In this document: positions 5,365 through 11,756 of the stretch, one piece after another
How the letters are laid out: every line of letters begins with the position of its first letter
Numbering within the stretch: the stretch's first letter is position 1
Assembly: GCA_964654015.1 (NCBI GenBank)
Contig: CAZZHQ010000078.1
Coordinates: 1-11,756 of the forward strand
Source: JAUUZT01 sp964654015
Lineage (GTDB): Bacteria > Chloroflexota > Dehalococcoidia > GIF9 > AB-539-J10
Length of the DNA: 11,756 nucleotides
Direction: 5' to 3'
Made by a program: the position numbers and the translations under genes
The notes under the pieces: generated by a model
Told to the model about the DNA's origin: nothing
Seen by the model: only the letters and a program-made list of their open reading frames with translations
Database searches by the model: none

Positions 5365-5760
5365 TTAGACTTGTCGTAGAAATCGAAGTGCCTGAGCTCC
5401 TTTAATGTAACTATTTCGCTCTGGCCAGGCAGTGCAAAATATCAATTTATCTGGTTGTGGTTTATCCATGATTGCTTTTATGTCGGCAGCAATATTGCCC
5501 ATCAAGAACAGGCTCTCGTAGAAATACAGATATCGTCCATGGCATCTTGATATTGCTTTCTTTGTTTGTAAATATGCCATTCGTGGAGTGGCTACTTTAC
5601 TTGTCGAGGTAAGAGATATTACGTCGAGGTTTTCGGGTATCTCTCCATCCAAAATTACTGTGGGAGTTAATCCATAATTTATAAACTTCTCAGTTCCTAC
5701 CACGGCACCAATAATGTCGTGAGCAACAACTCCAATTTTTTCTGGTAAGGGCATATTCAC
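5365..5760 (-). pseudogene. N-terminal fragment of a four-carbon acid sugar kinase-like protein
   Basis: This 131-codon frame has a GTG at 5758-5760 with an ATG two codons on; neither has a ribosome site. The start reads KIGVVAHDIIGAVVGTEKF, close to the IGVIADDLTGAND opening of DUF1537 kinases (OtnK/DtnK type), but the first Asp of the DD pair is His and TGA is IGA. The later KxDSxxRGN motif appears as YESLFLMGN. The family is usually over 400 residues, so about 300 are missing. In another frame 5323-5440 reads SEIVTLKELRHFDFYDKSNC and ends at a TAG just upstream of the cytidylyltransferase start, suggesting the original gene end after a frameshift. It lies 17 nt after the SDR stop. It is probably a pseudogene. 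Confidence 0.5.
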
Positions 5761-5777
5761 AATGCAGGCTTGCTAAG

Positions 5778-6572
5778 CTACCCCATGTGCTGTCCGCCGA
5801 TGACGTTGAGGCGGGTGCCGGTGACGTATGGCGCCAGTTCCGAGGTAAAATAGAGCACCGCATTGGCGATGTCCTCTGGCTTGCCCAGTATCTCCGTCTC
5901 CACTCCATCCCGGCGGAAGGGAATAGTACCGCCGAGAACTTTCAACTGCGCCTCTCCGAACTGTGCTCCCTCAGTTTTGATAGGCCCGGGGTTGACAACA
6001 TTAACGGTTATACCGTATTTACCCAGCCAGCGTGCTGCCAGCATGGTCATGCCCATGATACCGGCTTTTGCTGCTGAGTAGGAAGGGGTAGAGAAATAGC
6101 CGCCGTTTATCGCGGCCAGTGAACCAATATTGACAATCCTCCCCGAGCGCTGCTCCATCATTGGTTTGGTAACCGCCCGCATGCAGTAGAAAACTCCGGA
6201 CAGGGCTACATCAATCTCCTGCGCCCACCTCTCATCTGTCATGTCCAGAAATGGATTGGCCTTTGACGGGTCAACTGCTATTGCCATCTGTGGCAGGACC
6301 GCGGCGTTGTTTACCAGGATGTCTATCCTGCCCCATTTCTCAAGGAGTTGCTTGATGGCCCCATTAACTTGGGCGCTTTTGGAGACATCGGTACGCATGG
6401 CTATGCCCTCTCTGCCCATCTCCCTTATCTCTCTGGCGGTCTGCTCGATGGTCTCCTGAGTCCTTCCCCAAACCGACACATCAGCCCCTTCTCTTGCCAG
6501 CGTTATAGCAATGGCCTTGCCCAGACCCCTGCCAGCACCGGTGACAATGGCTTTCTTATCCTTCAACATCAT
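5778..6572 (-). CDS. Classical SDR oxidoreductase (3-oxoacyl-ACP reductase-like)
   Basis: The 264-residue short-chain dehydrogenase/reductase looks complete. The NAD(P)-binding TGAGRGLG is at residues 11-18, NNAA at 88-91, the catalytic Ser in NIGSLAA (S151), Tyr165 and Lys169 in YSAAK, and NPGPIKTE follows as the cofactor-side loop. Arg37 in WGRT after the second strand suggests NADP(H) preference. The length is slightly above the usual 250 because of an insert around residues 95-112. GGGAGG precedes the ATG by about eight nt (a second ATG follows immediately). It catalyses a carbonyl/alcohol oxidoreduction on an unknown substrate. The DUF1537-like fragment just downstream would fit a sugar-acid pathway, but that is inference. 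A 78-bp fossil of a closely similar gene lies at 11151-11228. Confidence 0.92.
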   Translation of the reverse strand: MMLKDKKAIVTGAGRGLGKAIAITLAREGADVSVWGRTQETIEQTAREIREMGREGIAMRTDVSKSAQVNGAIKQLLEKWGRIDILVNNAAVLPQMAIAVDPSKANPFLDMTDERWAQEIDVALSGVFYCMRAVTKPMMEQRSGRIVNIGSLAAINGGYFSTPSYSAAKAGIMGMTMLAARWLGKYGITVNVVNPGPIKTEGAQFGEAQLKVLGGTIPFRRDGVETEILGKPEDIANAVLYFTSELAPYVTGTRLNVIGGQHMG

Positions 6573-6730
6573 GTTGCTGCCCTCCCTGATTAACTTAGCT
6601 TAGTGATGACAATTTACGAAACCCAATGGCGCTTGTCAAGCACTGTCTATTCAGGGTACCGCATTCCATACTTTGTTGACCGGATACTTCTTAATCTTTC
6701 ATACCTAATCTGTACACTTCGTCAATTTGT

Positions 6731-6826
6731 GAGATATTCTATACTTTGACTGAAGTTATGGCATTGATTGAACAATGGCAAAAGCGATACAATCACATAC
6801 GCTCGCGTAGCTCTGAAACATATGTC
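6731..6826 (+). pseudogene. C-terminal remnant of an IS3-family transposase (OrfB)
   Basis: The plus-strand frame reads EIFYTLTEVMALIEQWQKRY and then NHIRSRSSETY. IS3-group integrases end in EIFYTLxEAxxLIExWRxxYNxxRPHSSLGY, so the match is residue by residue except that RPHSSLGY has decayed to RSRSSETY. The piece has no start and no upstream catalytic domain (a stop lies in frame at 6692-6694), and it runs in frame into the next gene. I could not find terminal inverted repeats. It marks an old insertion and deletion between the SDR gene and the membrane protein. Confidence 0.7.
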
Positions 6827-7339
6827 ATGAAGATAAATAATACATCCCCAATATATCAGGAAATACAGCATTTTCGTCAACTCTGGGTATGGGTACTCAT
6901 GCTCTTCATATCCGTGCTTTGCATATATGGAGCAATACAACAGCTGATAATGGGTAAACCGTTCGGCAATAACCCTGCATCGGATAGCATGTTAATTGTT
7001 ATTACTATCATCTTCGGTTTTGGTTTTCCCGTTTTTATGTACAAAATTCATTTAACAACAGAAGTACATGAAGATGGACTATATTTTCGATATTTCCCGC
7101 TTCACCTATCTTTCCGTAAAATAAATCTGGAAGATATCGCTGGATTTAATGTGGAAACGTACAGGGCCATAATAGATTATGGTGGTTGGGGTATAAAGTA
7201 CGGACGGAAGGGCCAGGCTTATAATGTGAGTGGAAACCGGGGAGTACAGCTACAGCTCTCAGATGGCAAACGCATATTAATTGGGTCACAGCGTGCTGAA
7301 GAACTGGCTGAAGCACTTAAGTCAGCGCTGAGAAAATGA
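6827..7339 (+). CDS. Two-TM membrane protein with PH-like C-terminal domain
   Basis: From the ATG at 6827 the protein has 170 residues. Two hydrophobic helices (about 18-38 and 54-72) are followed by a beta-rich cytosolic domain that begins at an HxDGLYFRYFP strand and contains GGWGIKYGRKGQAYNVSGNR, GVQLQLSDGKRILIGSQRAE and a final amphipathic helix. The pattern is that of small membrane-anchored PH-like (YdbT/DUF6141-type) proteins; I do not know a function. The start is uncertain: the frame is open upstream to 6695 and an ATG exists at 6758, but those codons belong to an IS3 transposase remnant and none of the candidates has a good ribosome site. Loss of the native promoter through the insertion is possible. 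Confidence 0.65.
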   Translation: MKINNTSPIYQEIQHFRQLWVWVLMLFISVLCIYGAIQQLIMGKPFGNNPASDSMLIVITIIFGFGFPVFMYKIHLTTEVHEDGLYFRYFPLHLSFRKINLEDIAGFNVETYRAIIDYGGWGIKYGRKGQAYNVSGNRGVQLQLSDGKRILIGSQRAEELAEALKSALRK

Positions 7340-7395
7340 TGCAGGGATATCTGCTTAAGTCTTGAGGCTCTTGAGAGCTTTATAGTCGCTAAAAA

Positions 7396-7748
7396 TTACC
7401 TCTGGTAGGTGCCAACGAGACGGTTCATCCCGATAACAGATGGCTCAATGCGCTCTAATAGCTGCCAAAGGGTAAGACCAGGCTCCAGGTCAGGTTCTGT
7501 ATTTAAGGCAAGCAACCAAAAGAAGTAATGATGTATCCCATGCCCATTGGGAGGCATCGGACCCATGTAACCCTCCTTATTTCTGCCATTAAGCCCCCTA
7601 GTGTATTCTTTCGTATCTTCCAACAGGCTGGTAACCAATCCTGGTATGTTATAGATAACCCAGTGAACAAAACCATAGGTGCTGCCAGACACTACCGGGG
7701 CATCAGGGTCATGACATATTAACGCAAAAGAGCGTGTTCCGTCTGGAA
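7396..7748 (-). CDS. YbhB/YbcL-type PEBP-family protein, 5' end lost in gap
   Basis: Reading from the edge of the N run, the frame gives PDGTRSFALICHDPDAP, then GFVHWVIYNIP, GYMGPMPPNGHGIHHYFFWLLAL and a final LVGTYQR. DPDAP, the HWV strand and GxHHYFF are the ligand-pocket motifs of the phosphatidylethanolamine-binding (Raf kinase inhibitor-like) family. 116 residues are visible; bacterial members have about 150-180, so some 35-60 N-terminal residues and the start codon lie in the gap. The apparent Met in VSGSTYG context near 7692 is not the start. Role in bacteria: soluble proteins of poorly known function that bind small anionic ligands. It is downstream of and co-directional with the MFS gene. 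Confidence 0.85.
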
Positions 7749-7848
7749 NNNNNNNNNNNNNNNNNNNNNNNNNNNNNNNNNNNNNNNNNNNNNNNNNNNN
7801 NNNNNNNNNNNNNNNNNNNNNNNNNNNNNNNNNNNNNNNNNNNNNNNN
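7749..7848. other. Assembly gap of exactly 100 N
   Basis: Exactly 100 undetermined bases, the usual placeholder for a gap of unknown size. The frames on the two sides belong to different families (MFS on the right, PEBP on the left), and their missing ends together would need more than 100 nt, so the true gap is probably larger. The reading frame that appears to cross it is an artefact. Confidence 0.95.
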
Positions 7849-8888
7849 GCCGCTCTCATTGGTAAATTACTTCCCCAGCCAATGCCAAAAAGAGGAACAA
7901 AAAGTATAACTAACCACATACTTTGCGCAGTGGCAAAACTGAAAAGCAACAGCCCCAACCCTACTAAAACAATGAATGCTGTTGTTACCTGTATCCTTTT
8001 AAACCTGTCACCAAGCCAGCCGGCAGAAAGTCGACCACCGATGCTAGCGAGCGGAATAGCCATTGCCACCATGCTGGAGGTTGACCTTGCCACACCAACA
8101 CTGCTGAGATACGGCATCACGTGCACAATCACGGCACTTATAGGGATAATAACCAATGTCATTGCCAGTCCAATGTGCCAGAAGGTACGGCTCTTCAGGG
8201 TCTCCTTTACCCCAATATCCACCTCAGAGACCTGTGCTTGAGCCGGGCGATCCAGTGTAATTTCAGTAGTACTTTGCTCACCATCAGGTAGATACCCATA
8301 CTGTTCCGGCTTATTTCTAACTAAGATGGACAGTGGTACACCTACAGCCCATACGCCAACACCTAAAATTAGAGCGGTAGTACGCCAGTCATACACGTCG
8401 ATTAATTTGACTATCGCCGGGACCAATAGACTACCAAGCGCAAAGCCACAAGCCATTATACCGGTGGCAAGGCCTGCATTTTTACGGAACCAGTTACTCA
8501 CTGCTGTGACCATTACCGTGGGGCTCAGTCCACTCATACCAACAGCAACTATGACAAAGACGCCATAGAGCATAACGAGAGAGCTGATATAGCTCAGTAA
8601 AATTAAGGCAAGGCCGAGGAGAATAATCCCACCGAATAGTAATCGCCTTGGCCCCCAACGATCCACCAGGAAACCCATGAGAGGTGCAAGCAGACCAACG
8701 TTCGCTCCTCGTAGCGATGCAGCCAGAGAAACCTGTGTATAGCTCCAGCCGAATTCATTTATTATCGGCTCAAAAAAGGCAGTAAACCCTAGTGTAAAAG
8801 TCCCACCCGAACAGAAAGAAAGAAGAAAACAGGCGGTGACAATCCACCAGCCATAAAATACCCTGGAAGGCTTCCTGGTTAAATCCAC
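7849..8888 (-). CDS. MFS transporter (OxlT/monocarboxylate-like), 3' end lost in gap
   Basis: 346 residues are visible from a GTG start at 8886-8888 (a weak AGGGA lies about 10 nt up). YGWWIVTACFLLSF in TM1, FGWSYTQVSLAASL before TM2 and the GFLVDRWGPRR loop between TM2 and TM3 are typical of the OFA/monocarboxylate-type major facilitator branch. The matching AGWLGDRFKR loop marks the start of the second half. A charged cytosolic linker (about 195-225, KPEQYGYLPDGE) separates the six-helix halves. About ten of twelve helices are present; the last helices are in the N run. It is predicted to carry a small carboxylate across the inner membrane; the substrate is unknown. Co-direction with the PEBP gene suggests one transcript. 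Confidence 0.88.
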
Positions 8889-9361
8889 TATATAAACGTC
8901 CCTATTCTCATTTTCTTTCAGGACTCACATCAACCACCAGGCATATATCTTTCAATAGCAGTAACTATAATCTAAGCACTCCGTATGATATCAGGTACCA
9001 TCATAGCATCGGACTTCCCTGCCAACAATTGCAGTCCATACAAGTCGAGTCGTAGCGATAAAATGACCTTAGGCCACCAGCAGTTACAGAAAATCAAATC
9101 TTGTCCGATAAGCTTAGACTTATACTTTATTATTGACTGAAAATGACCTGTCGAATTATAGCATGAAGGATAAAGAGTTGCCGCTGGGCGCGGGTATCAC
9201 TCCTCAGTGCTCCTGATATCTACCAGGGTATTGTTCATCGATAGGTAATAAGCTGCGCTTTCCATCCTATAGTGCAGGGTATTAACTTTACATCATCCCG
9301 AAAATTCAGATTATGGATGGCCCAGTTTTCGGAGTGTAGATCTAATCTTCTCGGGCGATGA
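8889..9361. other. Intergenic region (473 nt) with no confident gene
   Basis: No gene can be supported. On the minus strand one frame from ATG 9265 to TAG 8972 is open except for a TGA at 9197-9199, and its last part reads RLDLYGLQLLAGKSDAMMVP, which looks protein-like but is unrecognised. AAAATGACCT occurs twice exactly 80 bp apart (9060-9069 and 9140-9149). On the plus strand TTGACT (9133-9138), 18 nt and TATAGC (9157-9162) precede a 17-codon frame. At 9288-9361 an imperfect long-range stem follows the acetolactate synthase stop without a T run. Confidence 0.35.
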
Positions 9362-10984
9362 TTACAAGAGCCCAGTTAGTAAATCATTAGAGAGGTAATT
9401 TATTGGTACGTCTATGATAACGGGCGTTTTTCTGGAAAATGCCCAAGTCAGGGTCTCATCTATAGCATCGGAGGATTGAAGCCTGATTCCCTCAATACCA
9501 AAGCTATCTGCAAGTTTTACGAAGTCAGGGTTGGAGAAATCGACCGCAAAGGCGCTTCCGAATTTATTCATGCTCTTCCACTTGATGAGGTTATATCCGC
9601 CATCATCGAAGACGATGATAACAATGTTAATGCCCAATCGGCTTGCCGTTTCAATCTCTTGAACATTCATCAAAAACCCGCCGTCGCCACAGACCGCCAC
9701 CACCTTCTTATTGGGATGTAAAAGCTTTGCCGCTATCGCAGCAGGTAAAGCAAATCCCATAGAAGCAAAACCGTTCGATATAAGGAAGGTGTTATTGCCG
9801 TAAACAGGATAGAACTTCGCAGTCCATAATTTATTCGTCCCAACATCGCTGATTACAATGTCGTCGTCTCCCAGGATTTTCCGTATGGCATAGAGTACTC
9901 GCTGTGGTCGAACCGGCCACGAGTCTACTGCGCCCTCCCTCTCAAAGGTTTCAAGAAGCTCCTGATGTATTGCCGAAATATATTCTGTCTTCTTGTTACA
10001 ACTGAGCATCCCTTCAAGTAGTTCCAGGGTTTCTCTGATATCAGAATTGATTTCAACCCTGGGTGCATAGTAGTAATCTACCTCCGATGTGGTGAAGTCT
10101 ATGTGGATGATTTTCTTATCTAGATCAGCGTTCCACAACTTGGGGGGATACTCAACGAGGTCATAGCCGATGGCAACGACCAGGTCCGATTTTTGAAACA
10201 CGGCAGTGAGCTGCCTGTCCTTGGCCAAGCCAAGGGTACCTATATAACAGTCGCTCCTTGCTGTTAGCGCTCCTTTGCCCATGAAGGTAGTTACTACCGG
10301 GATGTCAAAAAGTTCTGCAAACTTCTGGAGTTGAAGGGATGAATTTTTTCTAACCACCCCATTGCCAGCTAGAATCACTGGGAACTTTGAGGTTTCGATT
10401 AGCTCCGCTGCCTGTCTCAGAGACTGCCTGTCGGGAGAACTCCTCCGTGCTCTGATGGGCGGGATTGGATTTTCGTGAGTATCACTGATTTCTCTGGATG
10501 CTATGTTGTCCGGTAGCTCCAGGTGGACAGAACCTGGTTTTTCTGTCTCCGCAATCTTGAAAGCCTTCCTTACAACTTCCGGTACTACATCGGGAAGCTC
10601 GATTCTTGTGTTCCACTTGGTTGCGGTCTCAAAGTTATTCACAACGTTAATATACTGGTGCGATTCCTTGTGGATGCGCCTCAGGTCGGCCTGACCTGTG
10701 ATGGCAACAAGGGGTGCTCGGTCGAGAAATGCGTCAGCGACCCCTGTCAGGAGGTTAGTAGCCCCGGGTCCGAGGGTCGCGAGGCAGACTCCTGCCTTCC
10801 CACTCAATCTCCCATACGCATCCGCCATGAAGGCAGCAGCCTGCTCGTGCCTTGTGAGTACGAATCTGATTTTTGATCTGCTCAGTGAATCCATAAGATC
10901 CAGAGTCTCTTCCCCTGGTATGCCAAAGATTAATTCAACCCCTTCGCTTTCAAGACAGGTCACGAGTAAATCAGAGGCTTTCAT
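9362..10984 (-). CDS. alsS: Acetolactate synthase, AlsS-like ThDP enzyme
   Basis: The 540-residue protein has the three domains of the ThDP/acetolactate synthase family. The N-terminal Pyr domain carries the catalytic Glu47 in RHEQAAAFMADAYGR and the LGPGATNLLTG loop. The central domain (about 185-325) includes ILAGNGV. The C-terminal PP domain has GDGG at 433-436, starting the metal/ThDP motif. The enzyme joins two pyruvates to 2-acetolactate (or a relative). The stretch FDDGGYNLIKWKSMNKFG and the closing IDVPINYLSNDLL resemble catabolic AlsS-type enzymes more than IlvB, and no small regulatory subunit is adjacent. The usual Asn-Asn that closes the motif is Asp460-Asp461. AGGAGG sits five nt before the ATG. 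Other ThDP decarboxylases of the same superfamily cannot be fully excluded. Confidence 0.85.
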   Translation of the reverse strand: MKASDLLVTCLESEGVELIFGIPGEETLDLMDSLSRSKIRFVLTRHEQAAAFMADAYGRLSGKAGVCLATLGPGATNLLTGVADAFLDRAPLVAITGQADLRRIHKESHQYINVVNNFETATKWNTRIELPDVVPEVVRKAFKIAETEKPGSVHLELPDNIASREISDTHENPIPPIRARRSSPDRQSLRQAAELIETSKFPVILAGNGVVRKNSSLQLQKFAELFDIPVVTTFMGKGALTARSDCYIGTLGLAKDRQLTAVFQKSDLVVAIGYDLVEYPPKLWNADLDKKIIHIDFTTSEVDYYYAPRVEINSDIRETLELLEGMLSCNKKTEYISAIHQELLETFEREGAVDSWPVRPQRVLYAIRKILGDDDIVISDVGTNKLWTAKFYPVYGNNTFLISNGFASMGFALPAAIAAKLLHPNKKVVAVCGDGGFLMNVQEIETASRLGINIVIIVFDDGGYNLIKWKSMNKFGSAFAVDFSNPDFVKLADSFGIEGIRLQSSDAIDETLTWAFSRKTPVIIDVPINYLSNDLLTGLL

Positions 10985-11031
10985 AGCTCCCTCCTACTTC
11001 CTGTTTCCGTTAATTCCCAGTTTAGCTTCAT
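10981..11031 (-). other. 16-codon leader ORF overlapping the alsS start
   Basis: ATG at 11029-11031 opens MKLNWELTETGSRREL and ends at TGA (10981-10983), overlapping the alsS ATG as ATGA. The 13-mer AGGGAGCTATGAA occurs both here and at the true start, 47 bp apart, so the leader start looks like a partial duplication of the alsS translation start. Its ribosome site is weaker. Three Leu but no Ile or Val, so classic branched-chain attenuation is not indicated; translational coupling is possible. Confidence 0.35.
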
Positions 11032-11071
11032 AGCTCCCTAAAATGCAGGGATGTTGATACCACACTTCTTA

Positions 11072-11140
11072 ATTATACCCCCTTTTCAATGACACCATAC
11101 ATGATAACAAATAGATTAAAATAGATAAAAATGGATAAGA
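11072..11140 (-). promoter_or_regulatory. alsS -10 box with phased A/T tracts upstream
   Basis: A consensus TATAAT (minus strand, 11072-11077) lies about 40 nt before the leader ORF; no good -35 is seen at 17-18 nt. From 11111 to 11140 three 10-bp units ATAGATTAAA, ATAGATAAAA and ATGGATAAGA repeat with helical period, 34-63 nt upstream of the -10. Phased A/T tracts at this place can bend DNA or act as an UP element. Confidence 0.45.
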
Positions 11141-11150
11141 ACTCTACGTA

Positions 11151-11228
11151 TTCTCAAGGGGCCGTTTAACAGTCTCATTAACCTGGGCGTTTTCGGAGAC
11201 ACTAGTACTCATAGCGATGTCCTTTCTG
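11151..11228 (-). pseudogene. Fossil fragment of an SDR gene
   Basis: 11176-11228 aligns without gaps to 6362-6414 inside the SDR gene with 42 of 53 identical bases (hand count), and weaker similarity continues to TTCTCAAGG near 11151. The minus-strand frame reads IAMSTSVSENAQVNETVK against the intact IAMRTDVSKSAQVNGAIK, then hits TAG after PLENT where the intact gene reads LLEKW. No start, cofactor loop or catalytic residues remain. It is a degraded paralogous or horizontally derived piece, not a gene. Confidence 0.7.
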
Positions 11229-11281
11229 ATTGCCTTAAATTGAGAAACTACGAAACTCTCACTACAACTGGTACAGAAATG

Positions 11282-11343
11282 GGGGCATGTCCAACGGCTT
11301 TGTCACTAGCTTAATGATAGGTACGACTATCGGGTGCAGGTCA
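11282..11343 (+). repeat. 62-bp dispersed element, copy B
   Basis: This is the partner of the element at 1977-2038 (same orientation, ungapped, 43/62 identities). It ends 46 nt before the lipoprotein-like start. A TATAAT follows at 11352-11357. In one frame it reads MSNGFVTSLMIGTTIG, which looks like the first transmembrane stretch of small YtxH-like proteins, but the frame ends after 36 codons, overlapping the next start, and copy A does not preserve it. Confidence 0.5.
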
Positions 11344-11389
11344 CTTTCCTTTATAATATTACAGAGGCTAATTTGGAGCGATTCTCAAG

Positions 11390-11756
11390 ATGTCTAAAAT
11401 AAAATTAATTTGCATATCGGCATTATTGATTGTGCTTTTCGTTAATGGCATCGCCTGTACCCAAGTACCAGCAGGATCTCGGGAGGAAAGCCAGCAAGTT
11501 GCAGAAGAATTCGTTAGAAAGGAAGCCACCTTTCAGTTTGATGGTATACCAGAAACTCTGAAAATGATAAGCACTACCTCCATGGGCGACGGCTGGAAAT
11601 TTACTATCGAGTTTGATAGCCGTCAGGCTGGTTATGGTAATAGGAGCGGGCAAGCACTCGCTGAGGTAATTACACGGCACACGACAGAAATCACAGTTCA
11701 AGCTGGACAGGTAAGCACAGCTATTATGGATGGGCAATGGGACATGATTAAACAGT
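11390..11756 (+). CDS. Putative lipoprotein, 3' end beyond the window
   Basis: The frame from the ATG at 11390 is open to the window edge (122 codons). Residues 1-22 form a signal peptide: Lys3/Lys5, a hydrophobic core (LICISALLIVLFV), then NGIAC with Cys23 as probable lipidation site, although Gly at -3 is not the preferred residue. The mature part starts with a helix (ESQQVAEEFVRKEATFQFDG) and continues with alternating beta strands (GDGWKFTIEFDSRQAGYGNR, TTEITVQAGQVSTAIMDGQW). I do not recognise a named family. A GGAG lies 11 nt upstream, further than ideal. The minus-strand frame across this region is its shadow. Confidence 0.65.
   Translation, partial: MSKIKLICISALLIVLFVNGIACTQVPAGSREESQQVAEEFVRKEATFQFDGIPETLKMISTTSMGDGWKFTIEFDSRQAGYGNRSGQALAEVITRHTTEITVQAGQVSTAIMDGQWDMIKQ

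Noticed and set aside
9157..9215. 17-codon plus-strand frame after a TTGACT/TATAGC pair
   Set aside because: It is very short, unrecognised, and no plus-strand gene follows; the promoter match is weak.
11287..11397. 36-codon frame MSNGFVTSLMIGTTIG as a real small membrane protein
   Set aside because: It has no ribosome site, ends inside the next start codon, and the related copy at 1977-2038 does not keep the coding pattern. It may be a relic but is not a supported gene.
11423..11737. 104-codon minus-strand frame at the right edge
   Set aside because: It is antisense to the lipoprotein-like frame, which has a signal peptide and coherent strand/helix pattern.
1..11756. CRISPR array, tRNA, rRNA or toxin-antitoxin pair
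   Set aside because: No regularly spaced repeats, no tRNA T-arm signature and no rRNA-like stretch were seen on either strand; no adjacent small-gene pair matched known toxin or antitoxin motifs.

Overview
The window is about 11.7 kb of a draft bacterial scaffold: it contains one run of 100 N. Mid-range base composition, ordinary Shine-Dalgarno sites, and a Fur / DUF5320 / NifX-like / FmdB cluster together with an iron-sulfur flavoprotein and many CxxC micro-proteins suggest an anaerobe. An uncultured Chloroflexota (Dehalococcoidia-like) is my best guess, from recalled gene content only.

Left part (1-3480). A five-gene minus-strand operon runs from a Fur-family regulator, apparently on a leaderless transcript, through a DUF5320 coiled-coil protein, a NifX-like FeMo-cofactor-domain protein, an FmdB zinc ribbon and a Gly-rich zinc-ribbon peptide, and ends in a hairpin terminator. 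It looks like a small metal or Fe-S handling unit. The NifX-like frame meets a TAG, but 33 more codons after it encode the coiled coil expected at the tail. Divergent from fur is an Isf-type flavoprotein with CX2CX2CX5C. Next comes a convergent zinc-ribbon gene with its own terminator, promoter and two dyads.

Middle (3461-7339). A CDP-alcohol phosphatidyltransferase (fourth motif Asp replaced by Thr) faces a cytidylyltransferase-like gene broken by one in-frame TAA. Together they would form a headgroup activation and transfer pair for a polar lipid. Two pieces resembling the N- and C-terminal domains of a four-carbon acid sugar kinase (DUF1537) flank the cytidylyltransferase. An intact SDR oxidoreductase follows. 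After it, an IS3-type transposase tail reads in frame into a small membrane protein.

Right part (7396-11756). A PEBP/YbhB-like gene and an MFS transporter are both cut by the N gap; any ORF spanning the gap is chimeric. Then comes an acetolactate synthase of the AlsS type, whose upstream region holds a -10 box, 10-bp-phased A/T tracts and a short overlapping leader ORF. Beyond that lie a 78-bp fossil of the window's own SDR gene, a second copy of a 62-bp element also found upstream of the flavoprotein, and the 5' part of a lipoprotein-like gene that runs off the end.

Main theme: a compact metal-handling operon next to a region of active gene decay (two in-frame stops, a split kinase, an IS relic and an SDR fossil). 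No tRNA, rRNA or CRISPR was seen.
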